The notes: generated by a model not told the origin, from the sequence alone. Shown: positions 35,834 to 45,946, counted from the first letter of the stretch. The stretch: 64,000 bases of DNA from Litorimonas sp963972195 (GCA_963972195.1 CAXATH010000010.1:49535-113534); one strand, 5' to 3'. Numbers and translations are program-made.

Positions 35834-36319
35834 ATGTTATTTAAGAGTTTTTTGCCTTTAACGGTCATCGCGGGGCTGTCAATTTCTGTTCTTTCAGCAT
35901 GCGGGGACACGCCCCCTCAACCACAAGAAGACGTAACTGCCGCTCAGGATGGAACACAAGAAGAAGCTGCTTTGGCGACGGACGGTCGAATTGTGGTTTC
36001 ATCTTTGCCAAAGGTCAGCGAACCTAACGCCTGTATCCTCCCGATTACAATTACAAACGGAACGGATTCCGAGGCTACAGTGTCCATGATGTCATTTTCC
36101 GTCACAGGCTCCGGGCAGGAGGATAGTGGAAACATGTTTGCTCAGACCGTAGCGGCGGGCGAGACAAATACAGCAAGGCTGTTGTTTCCGGCCCGCGAAT
36201 GCGCAGAATTAAGCGTGATTACAGCCCCCAATTTGACGTGTAAAACAGGGGGAGATGATTGCGTGGATGCAGTGGAATTTGAAGCGGTCGACGGCTTGAT
36301 TATTCAACGTGGCGAGTAG
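35834..36319 (+). CDS. Uncharacterised lipoprotein
   Basis: 161 residues from an ATG preceded by AGGAA. The signal ends in the lipobox VLSACG. A short Gln/Glu-rich linker is followed by one beta-rich domain with three further cysteine positions (ACILPI, ECAEL, LTCKTGGDDC). It lies 17 bases after ptsP. A longer frame from 35705 overlaps ptsP and is rejected. No family is recognised. Confidence 0.72.
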   Translation: MLFKSFLPLTVIAGLSISVLSACGDTPPQPQEDVTAAQDGTQEEAALATDGRIVVSSLPKVSEPNACILPITITNGTDSEATVSMMSFSVTGSGQEDSGNMFAQTVAAGETNTARLLFPARECAELSVITAPNLTCKTGGDDCVDAVEFEAVDGLIIQRGE

Positions 36320-36332
36320 GCCGTATGTTAGA

Positions 36333-36375
36333 GAATTTTTAAGTAAGACTCCTATCCGAACAGCTTGAAAAATTC
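36333..36375. terminator. Bidirectional hairpin between convergent genes
   Basis: Arms GAATTTTTAAG (36333-36343) and CTTGAAAAATTC (36364-36375) pair with one bulge. They lie between two convergent genes and carry A/T runs on both sides of the stem. Confidence 0.45.
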
Positions 36376-36392
36376 CGTAACAGCTCTCGCCT

Positions 36393-37190
36393 TTAGAAAT
36401 CGGCGCCAACGGCATGGAGATGCGCGCCGTTTTTATTGAGCCATTTTTTGGATTTCTTTACGTCATCGTTAATTGACTCACACACATCCCAAAACGCCTG
36501 CGAGTGGTTGGCTTCGACCATATGCGCGCATTCATGAGCGGCGACATAGTCCAGAACATAAGCCGGCGCGCAGATAAGCCGCCAGCTATAGCTGATATGA
36601 CCTTCGCCTTTCCGAGTGATACAGGAGCCCCATCGCGAGGAGGTATCCCGCACACTGACTTTGCCGACCCGCATGCCGAGTTTTTCAGCGTAATGGTGGC
36701 TGGCCGCTTCTAGCTCTTCGCGGGCCTCACGAATGAGGAAACGTCGAACCCGTCCGGGGAAACTTTCGAGGTCAGGAGAGGGCACAACAATCTTGCGCAT
36801 TACATTGTCAACTTTCGCGCGGCCGCGCCCTTCGGGTTTGATCAGGCGGTACGGCACGCCGCGATAAAGAATGTTCTCTCCGGGCACAAAGGGCTGAGGC
36901 GGCGGCAGAGTTTCTAGCTGTACATTTATCCAATCATCTTGTTGCCGGGCAAACTTCTGGGCGGCTTTGAAATGTCGGGCGCCCGGAACAACAACGTGAA
37001 CTTCGCGTTCGGATGTCTTGACCTTCAAAGAAATGCGCCGAGCTCTGTCGCTTAGCACGTATATAATGCGAGGATCATGACTATCCCGTAAGGGAAAAGA
37101 TTCTTTTGACGGCGTGTCTGGCGTGCTACCAGATAGCCATTGACGGGCCTTTTGACCCGCAGATCCTAAATGTGAATGGACACGACCCAT
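36393..37190 (-). CDS. YgjP-type zinc metallopeptidase (SprT/WLM-like)
   Basis: 265 residues from MGRVHSHLGS. The zinc site HECAHMVEANHSQAFW is at the C-terminal side, preceded by the family's SSRWGSC and WRLICAP segments. Related proteins are cytoplasmic and often close to restriction or DNA-repair genes; the substrate is unknown. The open frame extends to 37331, but that part runs opposite the signal peptide of the divergent lipoprotein. With the ATG at 37190 the two start codons overlap in a CATG. Confidence 0.85.
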   Translation of the reverse strand: MGRVHSHLGSAGQKARQWLSGSTPDTPSKESFPLRDSHDPRIIYVLSDRARRISLKVKTSEREVHVVVPGARHFKAAQKFARQQDDWINVQLETLPPPQPFVPGENILYRGVPYRLIKPEGRGRAKVDNVMRKIVVPSPDLESFPGRVRRFLIREAREELEAASHHYAEKLGMRVGKVSVRDTSSRWGSCITRKGEGHISYSWRLICAPAYVLDYVAAHECAHMVEANHSQAFWDVCESINDDVKKSKKWLNKNGAHLHAVGADF

Positions 37191-38829
37191 GACGACTTTA
37201 CGAAAATCCCTTCTTGGAACAGCGGCGCTTGCCTTGGCTTCTACCAGCTTAGTTTTGGGGGCGTGCTCACCAAAGGACAAGGGGGAGAGCGCACAAATTT
37301 CTGCAGAGGCCCCGCCATTGGGTCTTTCCACGCCGGATGAAAAAGTCTTTGCGCCCTATTTTGATGTCGCAGAACGGGATGTGCCTGCAGATGAAGCTAA
37401 TCAGGCTCTGAAAGCACTCAATCTCGATTCACAGGGCGTTATGAGCTGGGACAGCCGAAAGGGTCTAAACGGAAATTATGTCTATACCGACCTTGTCTCC
37501 AAAGCAGATGATAGCAGCCTCACGATCGGTAAGGCAGAATTGTTTGGCGTGCATATGGATGGGGACGAGCCGAGTTTCGACCGCGCGAATTTCCAAGATG
37601 TCGTCATAAAAGGGGAAGATGTGAATCTGGACATAGGAGCCATGAGCGTGGCACGCCCTAGCCCTAAAATGGCACAAGCCATCATTGAGGCCCTACAAAG
37701 CCGCGAAGGTCTAGATGATCTGGAAGTCGAGATTGAAGATGATGAAAAGGTTAGCTTTGGCGCTATTTCCTTGGATGACATCACGGTCAGCGGCGACGAG
37801 GCCAATGGTACGATAGATCATATAATCTGGGGCGTGAATGAAGACCAACGCTTGGCTGACGCAAAGGTAGGCAAAGTTGATTTCACTTTGAAAGGCCAGA
37901 ATGAAAAAACATCCAAGCTGGTTTTTGAAGGGGGCTCAGCCCGGGGCCTGAATATGGATGCATATCAGGATGTGTCCCCTAAAAGCGCCAATTTGGGTTT
38001 GGGTCAACTCCTTGGGCAAATGAATCTCTATGCCAAACCTTACGATACGGTCGTTGTTGGGAAAGGCAGCTTTACCAATGATTTTATCAAGGCCGCCTTT
38101 GACGGATTTGAAGGCAAAGCCGTTGAAAATGGAGGCGTGACCACAATAACTCAGGTGAGTAAACCTTTCCGGTTTTCCTTCTTAACACAACCTGAAAACC
38201 CGCAGGCCGCACAAGGGTATGATACTCTTAAGCGCCTCGGCTTTGATGAAATTGTTTTGCGCAGTTCGCAGACGCAAGTTTTAAATGAAAATGAAGATAC
38301 GATAGCGGTTAGAGACGGATTAATCGACATGGAAGATGGCTTCCGTCTAAATTATACCTATGAGGCGGAAGGCCTCTCCGCCATGGTAGAAAAGGCGAAA
38401 TTAGAGCAGGAGAGCGAAAGCATGGACGGGGAAGAGGTGACGCCTCCGACCTTAGAAGAAACATTGAATGCTTTCGAACCTGTCAAACTCCGCACGATGA
38501 AAATGAGCTTGGAAGACAAGTCCATCGTCGAGCGCGGTTTGAAACTCGCTAGTGAAATGTCCGGCCAATCAGAAGGCAATCTGAAGAAACAGTTGAAACT
38601 CGCGATAATGGCGGCGACCTTCATGGGTAAATCCGATTTGGAAAGCGAAGTCATCGCGCAATTCGGCACCGCCGCGACAGAATTTATCGACAATGGCGGC
38701 ACATTAACCGTATCTGTCAATCCGCCAGAGCCGCTTTCAGTAAAGTCTTTGGCCGAAGCCAGGGAAAGTAATCTCGACCCAGAAGACATCGGCTTTTCAG
38801 CAAGCGTTACGCCTCCGGAAACGGATTGA
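37189..38829 (+). CDS. Large uncharacterised lipoprotein
   Basis: 546 residues with a lipobox LVLGACSP. The mature part is acidic and built of repeated beta-type stretches that alternate property lists such as LTIGKAELFGVHMDGDEPSF, YDTVVVGKGSFTNDF and EIVLRSSQTQVLNENEDTI. This is compatible with a lipid-transfer or AsmA/DUF945-like elongated fold, though I cannot confirm that. No membrane helix follows the signal. Its start overlaps that of the divergent peptidase. Confidence 0.75.
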   Translation: MTTLRKSLLGTAALALASTSLVLGACSPKDKGESAQISAEAPPLGLSTPDEKVFAPYFDVAERDVPADEANQALKALNLDSQGVMSWDSRKGLNGNYVYTDLVSKADDSSLTIGKAELFGVHMDGDEPSFDRANFQDVVIKGEDVNLDIGAMSVARPSPKMAQAIIEALQSREGLDDLEVEIEDDEKVSFGAISLDDITVSGDEANGTIDHIIWGVNEDQRLADAKVGKVDFTLKGQNEKTSKLVFEGGSARGLNMDAYQDVSPKSANLGLGQLLGQMNLYAKPYDTVVVGKGSFTNDFIKAAFDGFEGKAVENGGVTTITQVSKPFRFSFLTQPENPQAAQGYDTLKRLGFDEIVLRSSQTQVLNENEDTIAVRDGLIDMEDGFRLNYTYEAEGLSAMVEKAKLEQESESMDGEEVTPPTLEETLNAFEPVKLRTMKMSLEDKSIVERGLKLASEMSGQSEGNLKKQLKLAIMAATFMGKSDLESEVIAQFGTAATEFIDNGGTLTVSVNPPEPLSVKSLAEARESNLDPEDIGFSASVTPPETD

Positions 38830-38949
38830 TCACAAAATTTTTGTCTAAACCATCATATGATTGCTTTGCCCCTTTCGAAAGTCAGGAACAAAAGCGCTGC
38901 TTGGAAGGTTAAAATAGACGAAAGTTTAACTCAGCTTGTACGGAAAAAC

Positions 38950-39636
38950 ATGGCGAAGAAATCAGATGATATTGGAGATAAGCTGAACCATACAAAGGAA
39001 CTTGTTCAAGGACGGCACAGTATTGTGACCTATTTGTCGTGGGCATTATTAGCCGGTACGGCGGCATTCAGCTTATACACCCAAAATTGGGATACGGCTT
39101 TTCTGTCCGCCGTAGTTTTTATCCTGACGCTTATCCCCTTTTTGTTTCAGTCTTTCTCCAAATTCCGCCTGCCGCGCGGATTGGTGGGGGCTATCGTTTT
39201 TTTTATGGTCGCGACGATATTGCTTGGGGAAGTCGGCAATTTTTACGAACGATTTTGGTGGTGGGATGCCGCACTTCATACATTTTCCGCTATTGGTATC
39301 TCCATTATGGGTATGCTGATTGTGTTGTTCTTAATCCGCGGTGACCGCATCCGGACTCACCCTGCTTTCATGCTCGTGCTCATGGCGTTCAGCTTTGCTG
39401 TGTCTATTGGTGCGATTTGGGAAATTTTCGAGTTTGGAATGGATCAGATTATGGGCACGAATATGCAAAAAAGTGGCCTGGTTGATACAATGTATGATCT
39501 CATCGTGGACGTGGTTGGCGCCGCGATTGGGGCGTCTGCTGGCTATATCTATTTGAAAGCTAAAGGCCATGGTAGCGGAATACTTTCCAATACCATTGAA
39601 GAGGCAGTTGAACAAAATCCTGAACATTTCAATTAA
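38950..39636 (+). CDS. YjdF/DUF2238-like membrane protein
   Basis: 228 residues from MAKKSDDIGDK, with six or seven hydrophobic segments. It shows the features of DUF2238 proteins: YERFWWWDAALHTFSAIGI, GAIWEIFEFGMDQIMG and DTMYDLIVDVVGAAIG. These carry polar residues inside helices that may bind a ligand or metal. The function is unknown. An earlier ATG at 38857 has no ribosome binding site. Confidence 0.75.
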   Translation: MAKKSDDIGDKLNHTKELVQGRHSIVTYLSWALLAGTAAFSLYTQNWDTAFLSAVVFILTLIPFLFQSFSKFRLPRGLVGAIVFFMVATILLGEVGNFYERFWWWDAALHTFSAIGISIMGMLIVLFLIRGDRIRTHPAFMLVLMAFSFAVSIGAIWEIFEFGMDQIMGTNMQKSGLVDTMYDLIVDVVGAAIGASAGYIYLKAKGHGSGILSNTIEEAVEQNPEHFN

Positions 39637-39685
39637 GGTCTACCCCACGCTTGCGAGGCAAGTGGGCCTGCTTTAGAGGCGGGGC

Positions 39686-40858
39686 ATGTCGCAAACATAT
39701 GACACAATCATAATTGGCGCCGGTGCGGCAGGGCTTTTTTGTGCGGGGCGGGCGGCGCAACGAGGACTTTCCGTTCTTTTGCTCGATCACGCCGAGCGGC
39801 CAGGAGAGAAGATACGGATTTCCGGCGGGGGACGGTGTAACTTTACCAACCTTCACTCTGGGCCTGATAATTTCATTTCCCAAAACCCGCATTTCGCGCG
39901 GTCGGCGCTGGCGCGCTATACGCCGCAGGATTTTATCGACTTGGTCAATCGCAATAAAATTGACTGGCACGAAAAAACTAAGGGACAATTATTTTGCGAC
40001 GGGCCGAGCCAGCAAATAATCGATATGCTGCTGGAGGAAGCGAGCGGCGCGGAAATCCGCCTCTCCACCGAAGTGCTCGGCGTCGAAAAATTTGAAGAAG
40101 GGTTCCTCGTCACCACCGATCGGCAGTCATTGGAAACTCGCTCTGTCGTCATTGCGTGCGGCGGGCCGAGTATTCCGAAAATGGGCGCCACGCGGTTCGG
40201 CTATGAACTGGCCAAGCGGTTTGAACTGCCGCTGGTCGAACCTGTTCCCGCCCTCGTCCCGCTCACTTTTACTGATCAGCTCAAAGAGATGATGGCCTCG
40301 CTCTCCGGCGTTTCTGTTAATTGCCGCGTCACCCATACTGATCAGGTTTTCGAGGAAGCTCTGCTCTTTACCCATCGCGGCCTGTCCGGCCCGGCCATTT
40401 TGCAGATTTCGTCCTATTGGTCGCCGGGCGACGCGATAGAGATCAACCTCGCCCCTGAGGTGGATATTCTGTCAGAGTTAAAATCCGCGCGAATGGAAAC
40501 ACCGAAAGTCAGCCCGGAAAACTGGCTTGGGCAATATCTGCCAAACCGCCTGGCCGCCTATTTCGCCTCTCAGGTCAAACAAGTCCGCCTCGCGGATATG
40601 TCGGATGCGGCGCTTAACAATCTCGCCCTCATGGTCAATCACTGGCATGTCCGCCCCGGAGGGTCCGAAGGCTTCCGCAAGGCCGAAGTCACCAGAGGCG
40701 GGGTGGATACGGCCGCTTTATCTTCCAAAACCATGGAAGTGAAATCCGTGGCGGGGCTTTATTTCATCGGGGAAGTGGTCGACGTCACCGGACATCTGGG
40801 CGGGCATAATTTCCAATGGGCTTGGGCGAGCGGGATAGCCTGCGCAGAGGCGCTTTAA
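39686..40858 (+). CDS. HI0933/YhiN-like FAD-dependent oxidoreductase
   Basis: 390 residues with the FAD-binding GAGAAGLFCAGRAAQRG at 12-28, GGGRCNFTN near 51-59, the HRGLSGPAILQISSYW segment and the closing GHLGGHNFQWAWASG. Members bind FAD and may reduce small molecules or modify RNA; the reaction is not established. Its last four bases overlap the convergent TauE gene. Confidence 0.9.
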   Translation: MSQTYDTIIIGAGAAGLFCAGRAAQRGLSVLLLDHAERPGEKIRISGGGRCNFTNLHSGPDNFISQNPHFARSALARYTPQDFIDLVNRNKIDWHEKTKGQLFCDGPSQQIIDMLLEEASGAEIRLSTEVLGVEKFEEGFLVTTDRQSLETRSVVIACGGPSIPKMGATRFGYELAKRFELPLVEPVPALVPLTFTDQLKEMMASLSGVSVNCRVTHTDQVFEEALLFTHRGLSGPAILQISSYWSPGDAIEINLAPEVDILSELKSARMETPKVSPENWLGQYLPNRLAAYFASQVKQVRLADMSDAALNNLALMVNHWHVRPGGSEGFRKAEVTRGGVDTAALSSKTMEVKSVAGLYFIGEVVDVTGHLGGHNFQWAWASGIACAEAL

Positions 40859-41604
40859 ACAAATCCATCATAAAGTAGCTTGCACCCCGTCACGAAAATA
40901 AGGGTATAAATAATTCGGTAAAATATCTTTTGATCAATCCGCTTTACCAGCCACACGCCGAGGAGCACGCCCACCGGGGCAAGGGGAATGAGCAGGGCGG
41001 AGGTTTTCAAATTAACCGCGTCAAACTGCCCTAACGCTGTGTAAGGAATGAGTTTGACGAAATTGACGACAAAGAAAAACATAACCGCCGAGCCCGCATA
41101 AACGCGTTTCTCCAGACCTTGCGGCAAGGCATAGGCTTGAAAAGGCGGCCCCCCGGCATGGGCGATGAAGCTGGTAAAGCCTGCCACGGCTCCGGCAAAG
41201 GCGCCGAGGGGTTTATTCCCTCTCACCCCGGCCCCTGGCGTCCATTTGAACAGAGACGACCCGACCGCATAGACGGGAAATAAAATTGCCACCAATCCGA
41301 CACACAAGAGAACAACCTGATCATTGACATAGCCAGCCAAGAGGCCGCCTATGGCTATGCCCGCGATTGCGCCCGGCAGGGTCACTATCAAAAGATCTTT
41401 GTTCCAGGTTTTGCGATATGACCAGACGCTCACCCAATCCATCACAATCAAAATCGGCAAGAGAATGCCTGCGGCTTGAATGGGGGAAATAAACAGCGCC
41501 ATAATCGGGACAGCAAACAGAGCCAGTCCGCCAAACCCGCCTTTGGAAATGCCCGTAATCAATGTCGCGACCACCGCCGCCACCCAAAATAAAGGAGACT
41601 CCAT
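40855..41604 (-). CDS. TauE/SafE family anion exporter
   Basis: 249 residues with about eight membrane helices and the two repeated halves of this family (GISKGGFGGLALFAVPIMAL and GAVAGFTSFIAHAGGPPFQA). Relatives export sulfite or sulfoacetate and other organosulfur anions. The substrate is unknown here. It lies between the flavoprotein and the divergent pxp operon, with about 80 bases shared for promoters. Confidence 0.88.
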   Translation of the reverse strand: MESPLFWVAAVVATLITGISKGGFGGLALFAVPIMALFISPIQAAGILLPILIVMDWVSVWSYRKTWNKDLLIVTLPGAIAGIAIGGLLAGYVNDQVVLLCVGLVAILFPVYAVGSSLFKWTPGAGVRGNKPLGAFAGAVAGFTSFIAHAGGPPFQAYALPQGLEKRVYAGSAVMFFFVVNFVKLIPYTALGQFDAVNLKTSALLIPLAPVGVLLGVWLVKRIDQKIFYRIIYTLIFVTGCKLLYDGFV

Positions 41605-41687
41605 TATACGTCCTCAACAATAATACGCCCTCATGACAACTGAATTTCCCATAGTCTATTGCTTAATCACGCGCTAAGAGTCGCCAT

Positions 41688-42506
41688 ATGAAGATTATCG
41701 ACCTAAATGCCGATGTCGGAGAAGCCGATACGCCCGAATGGGCCGACGCCGAGGCCCAAATCCTGCGCTATGTGACGTCCGCCAATATCGCCTGCGGCGG
41801 TCATGCCGGGAATGACGAAAGCATGCGGAGGACGGTCAGAGCGGCCAAAACCAATGGCGTCGTCATCGGCGCGCATCCTGCTTATCCGGATAAAGAAAAT
41901 TTCGGGCGGCAATCACTGAAGTTAGGAACAGATATTTCGTCAGAAGATCTAGAGTCCGCGCTAAAGCAACAAATTCTGCGCTTAAAGGAAATTGCCAGAG
42001 AAGAAGGCATGAGCGTCTCTTATGTAAAACCGCATGGAGCGCTTTATAACGACGCCGTCAAAGACCCCCAAAAAGCCGAGTTAACTGCGAAGGTTGTGTC
42101 TGATATTAACGGCGGCCTTATACTTCTAGGTGGTCCGAACTCCGAGATGAAACGAGCGGCGGAGAAATATGACTTAGGCTTTGTCGCTGAAGGTTTTATT
42201 GATCGCCGCTATACGAATGAGGGACATCTTCTCAGCCGGGCCAAAGAAGGCGCGGTTCTGGAGACAGACGAGGCACGAATAGAGCAGGCCCTGAGTCTGG
42301 CGACTCAGCAGCAGGTTAGAACCAATAGCGGCGACAGCCTAGCGATAGACGCTGGCTCTCTTTGCCTTCACGGCGACAGCCAAGGGGCTATCCATACCGC
42401 TCAAAAAGCACGACTCGCCCTTGAACAGGCGGGAATTAAAATTCAAGCTTTCATCTCCCAAACCGGGGTCGACAAGAAAATGACAAGAGAAATGAATGGC
42501 GTCTAA
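41688..42506 (+). CDS. pxpA: 5-oxoprolinase subunit A
   Basis: LamB/YcsF family, 272 residues, beginning DLNADVGEADTPEWADAEAQ. It contains SANIACGGHAGNDESMRRTV and SYVKPHGALYNDAVKD. With PxpB and PxpC it opens 5-oxoproline to glutamate using ATP, clearing a damage product of glutamine and glutamate. It overlaps pxpB by 11 bases. Confidence 0.94.
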   Translation: MKIIDLNADVGEADTPEWADAEAQILRYVTSANIACGGHAGNDESMRRTVRAAKTNGVVIGAHPAYPDKENFGRQSLKLGTDISSEDLESALKQQILRLKEIAREEGMSVSYVKPHGALYNDAVKDPQKAELTAKVVSDINGGLILLGGPNSEMKRAAEKYDLGFVAEGFIDRRYTNEGHLLSRAKEGAVLETDEARIEQALSLATQQQVRTNSGDSLAIDAGSLCLHGDSQGAIHTAQKARLALEQAGIKIQAFISQTGVDKKMTREMNGV

Positions 42507-43170
42507 ATTAATCCCCCGCATACGGCCCTTTGGCGATAACGGCATTTTGATAGGCTATGACGTCAAAGGCTATTCTGAAACGGCGTGCAAAACTGTGCAT
42601 GCCCTTGGCGATATTTTGCGTGGACAGGATAATATATGGACCAATGTTATCCCGGCCTATGATAGCCTGATGGTGACCTTTAATCCCATGGTGACAGAAG
42701 CCGATACCGCCCTACGAAATGTAGAGGAAGCCTATGAAAAAATTTCAAAGCGCTTACCGCGTACAAAAGCAAATGTTGTCGAGGTCCCGGTATATTACGG
42801 CGGCGAAAACGGACCGGACATGCAGAACATTTGTAAGTCTTCAAAGCTCTCCGAAGATCAGGTTATTAAACGCCACAGTAAAATAACTTACCGAGTCTGT
42901 TTGATGGGCTTTATTCCCGGTTTTGCGTTTTTGTCAGAGACAGACAAAAAATTGCATCACCCGCGCCATGAAACCCCTCGCGGTCTCGTACCTCCTGGGT
43001 CGATTGGTATTGCGAACTGGCAGACGGGCATTTACGGGCTCGAAAGCCCAGGCGGCTGGCAAATAATCGGCCGAACGCCTTTATCTGTTTTCGATCCAAA
43101 ACGTGAAAAACCCTTTGCGTTGAAAGCAGGCGACATGATCCGGTTCGTTCCTCAAGGAGCTCCGTCATGA
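42496..43170 (+). CDS. pxpB: 5-oxoprolinase subunit B
   Basis: KipI-like, 224 residues, with RPFGDNGILIGY at the start, then YRVCLMGFIPGFAFL and the RGLVPPGSIGIANWQTGIY segment that defines the family. It works in complex with PxpC. It is coupled on both sides: an 11-base overlap with pxpA and four bases with pxpC. Confidence 0.93.
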   Translation: MASKLIPRIRPFGDNGILIGYDVKGYSETACKTVHALGDILRGQDNIWTNVIPAYDSLMVTFNPMVTEADTALRNVEEAYEKISKRLPRTKANVVEVPVYYGGENGPDMQNICKSSKLSEDQVIKRHSKITYRVCLMGFIPGFAFLSETDKKLHHPRHETPRGLVPPGSIGIANWQTGIYGLESPGGWQIIGRTPLSVFDPKREKPFALKAGDMIRFVPQGAPS

Positions 43171-44114
43171 GCGATCCCGTTCTAAGAATTCTCAAAGGCG
43201 GCACGCAAACCACTCTGCAAGACGCCGGTCGCCCCGGTCATCGTCATCTCGGTATTCCCAAAAGCGGCGCTGCGGACAGGCTCTCTTTTGCTCTCTCGAA
43301 TTATCTGGTCGGCAACCCTTGGGACGCGCCCGCTTTGGAATGCACGTTAGGAGGGCTGCATATCCGCTTTCTCAAAAAGTCTCGGATTGCGATTTCCGGC
43401 GCAGATATGAAAGCGCAAATTAATGGTATGAATGTCGGCATGAATCGCTGCGTGCCTGTCGAGCCTGGTGATATTTTGACTTTCAGTTTCGGCCGTGTCG
43501 GTTGCCGCGCTTATATATCCGTGGAAGGCGGCCTGAAAGGCGAGAGCTTCATGGGGTCTGTCTCGACATATATTCCGGCAGGATTCGGCGGGTTAGAAGG
43601 CCGCGCCTATCGCGCCGGGGATGAAATTTCTTCGGCAGAGCTGGAAACAACCGGTCCGAAAAGCCTGCCCTTTGGCTATGCGCCCCGTCTTTCACGTCAC
43701 ATTGTTCTTAGAGCCCGGTCTGTCACAGAATGGGACTGGCTAAGCCCGGCAGCGCAACGATATATGTACACATCTCCCTTTCACGCCACAGCCGATACAG
43801 ACCGTATGGGGGCCCGGTTAAGGGGCGATAAAATTGATCTGGTCGAGAAAAAAGACATGGTGAGCAGCCCCATTTTACCGGGCACGTTACAAATTCCGCC
43901 TAACGGACAGCCTATTCTGGCGTTAATTGATGGCCATTGCACAGGGGGTTACCCTCGAGCCTTACAAGTCATTACCGCAGATCTCTGGCTTTTGGGCCAA
44001 ATTGCGCCAAGCTCGCCTGTTAGTTTCCGGCGCTGTTTTCCGGAAGACGCTCCGGTAATTTTACGCGGGCGAAATGCCTTTTATGAAGGCCTCATGCCGG
44101 GTTTCAGGTTTTAA
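43167..44114 (+). CDS. pxpC: 5-oxoprolinase subunit C
   Basis: KipA-like carboxyltransferase-type domain of 315 residues: LQDAGRPGHRHLGIPKSGAA at the start, NYLVGNPWDAPALECTLGG, and the late segment DGHCTGGYPRALQVITAD. It completes the pxpABC set in one operon. The pabBC gene follows 18 bases later and may be read from the same transcript. Confidence 0.93.
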   Translation: MSDPVLRILKGGTQTTLQDAGRPGHRHLGIPKSGAADRLSFALSNYLVGNPWDAPALECTLGGLHIRFLKKSRIAISGADMKAQINGMNVGMNRCVPVEPGDILTFSFGRVGCRAYISVEGGLKGESFMGSVSTYIPAGFGGLEGRAYRAGDEISSAELETTGPKSLPFGYAPRLSRHIVLRARSVTEWDWLSPAAQRYMYTSPFHATADTDRMGARLRGDKIDLVEKKDMVSSPILPGTLQIPPNGQPILALIDGHCTGGYPRALQVITADLWLLGQIAPSSPVSFRRCFPEDAPVILRGRNAFYEGLMPGFRF

Positions 44115-44132
44115 GGTAGCTTTTCATCCGCT

Positions 44133-45893
44133 ATGATATTTGATCCGCAAATTCCCTATGTTCTGCTGGATGATCAACAGACAGGGATTACGCGTTTTTT
44201 TTCTGACCCGATAAAAATTATTCAAGCGTATCATCCAGATGAACTTGATTCCGCTTTCAAAAAGATAAACCTTGCACAAAAGAGCGGGTATTACCTTGCT
44301 GGTTATTTATCTTATGAACTTGGCTATCTTTTGGAGCCCAGCCTTCGTGACTTATGGCAAGAATGCGAGGCGCCTCTTTTGAAACTTGGTGTATTCGAAA
44401 CAGCCCCTGAACGCGCACCGGGAGACTGCCTCTATACCGCCGAGACGCCGAATTTAACGCTTACGCCCTCTTGGTCATTTGAAGAGTACAAAGCTCGGTT
44501 TAGAAAGATTCAGGATTATTTGCAGGCCGGAGATGTCTATCAAATTAATTTAACCTTTCCGATGACAAGCAAGTCAGACGCCAAAGCTCATCAGCTTTAT
44601 GCAGCTTTTCGCCGGACTCAGCCGGGACGTTACGGCGGGATCGTCAATCTGGGCGAGACTGAAATTGTAAGTTTCTCTCCCGAACTCTTTTTTGAAAAGA
44701 CGGATAGGATGATGCGTATGCGCCCGATGAAGGGAACGCGTCCGCGGCTGGCCGACGCCATTTCCGATCAGGCATTGTTGGAACAGATGCGGGGCGAGCC
44801 GAAATCCCAAGCCGAAAATTTGATGATCGTTGATCTATTAAGAAATGATCTCTCTCGCCTGTGCGAGGCGGGCAGCGTCACTGTCCCCGAATTATTTGCC
44901 TTGGAAACCTATCCGACTCTACATCAGATGACGTCTCAAGTTGAAGGACGACTGCGACAAAATAAAAGCTGGCAAGAAATTTTTACGGGTTTGTTTCCAT
45001 GTGGGTCTGTCACCGGCGCGCCGAAAATCCGCGCGATGGAAATTATCGAAGAATTGGAAGACAGGCCTCGTGGAGCCTATTGCGGATCTGTCGGTTATAT
45101 CATGCCAAGCGGAGAAGCGTGTTTTAATGTGGCGATCCGCACTCTGCAAAAAACAGGCCCAGATATTCGATATGACGTCGGCAGCGGGATTGTCCTGGAT
45201 AGTGAAGCCGAAGATGAATATCGTGAATGTCTTCTCAAGGCGCGCATTTTGACGGCGCCCAAAGCTGGATTTTTCGAAACCTTTCGATGGGATATCAAAA
45301 ATGGATATCAACGTCTTGCGGCGCATAAAGCGAGGTTCCTGAAAGCGGCTCAGGCGTTTCAGGTAAGTATTCTTTCGGGAGATATCGACAGATTATTAAA
45401 TAATGCGACTTTCGAAAATGAAAATATGCCTTATCGCGTTAGACTATCATACGACTTTCTCTCGGGCTTATCATTAGAGATGACCCCTCTAGTGAATTTG
45501 GCGCTTCCGCTTAAAATTGCTTTGTCTGATTTTCGGCTCTTATCTCGCTGGCAGACGACGGCCCATAAGGTCGAAGCTCGAAATTTCTATGATGGTGAGC
45601 GCGCACGCTTGAAATCCTTATTAGGAATCGATGAGGTAATATTTCTAGATAAGGAAGATCAGCTTTGTGAAGGCAGCTTTACGTCTCTGTTTATCAAAGA
45701 GAATGACAAGTTGATAACGCCGCCTCTTGGCGGAATTTTACCGGGCGTTTTTCGAGCCGAAATGATAAGCCAAGGCAGGGCCGTTGAAGAAAGTGTGACA
45801 TTGAAGCGTTTCAAAGCAGCTCAACAAATTTATGTCGGCAATTCTTTGCGAGGCCTAATGCAAGCTGAGTTAATTGATCATCAGCTTCACTAA
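44133..45893 (+). CDS. pabB-pabC: Aminodeoxychorismate synthase component I fused to aminodeoxychorismate lyase
   Basis: This enzyme supplies p-aminobenzoate for folate. It has 586 residues: residues 1 to about 375 are a PabB chorismate-binding domain with MRPMKGTRPR, ENLMIVDLLRNDLSR and GSVTGAPKIRAMEIIEELE. From about 385 on, it is a PLP-dependent PabC-like lyase with VEARNFYDGERARL, the SFTSLFIK segment and PPLGGILPGVFR. The glutaminase partner PabA is not in this window. Such fusions occur in several bacteria. Confidence 0.93.
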   Translation: MIFDPQIPYVLLDDQQTGITRFFSDPIKIIQAYHPDELDSAFKKINLAQKSGYYLAGYLSYELGYLLEPSLRDLWQECEAPLLKLGVFETAPERAPGDCLYTAETPNLTLTPSWSFEEYKARFRKIQDYLQAGDVYQINLTFPMTSKSDAKAHQLYAAFRRTQPGRYGGIVNLGETEIVSFSPELFFEKTDRMMRMRPMKGTRPRLADAISDQALLEQMRGEPKSQAENLMIVDLLRNDLSRLCEAGSVTVPELFALETYPTLHQMTSQVEGRLRQNKSWQEIFTGLFPCGSVTGAPKIRAMEIIEELEDRPRGAYCGSVGYIMPSGEACFNVAIRTLQKTGPDIRYDVGSGIVLDSEAEDEYRECLLKARILTAPKAGFFETFRWDIKNGYQRLAAHKARFLKAAQAFQVSILSGDIDRLLNNATFENENMPYRVRLSYDFLSGLSLEMTPLVNLALPLKIALSDFRLLSRWQTTAHKVEARNFYDGERARLKSLLGIDEVIFLDKEDQLCEGSFTSLFIKENDKLITPPLGGILPGVFRAEMISQGRAVEESVTLKRFKAAQQIYVGNSLRGLMQAELIDHQLH

Positions 45894-45946
45894 CTTTGCT
45901 TGACGGGTCTTAATGCCCGCCTAAAGTGTAGAAAAGGAATGTATTT

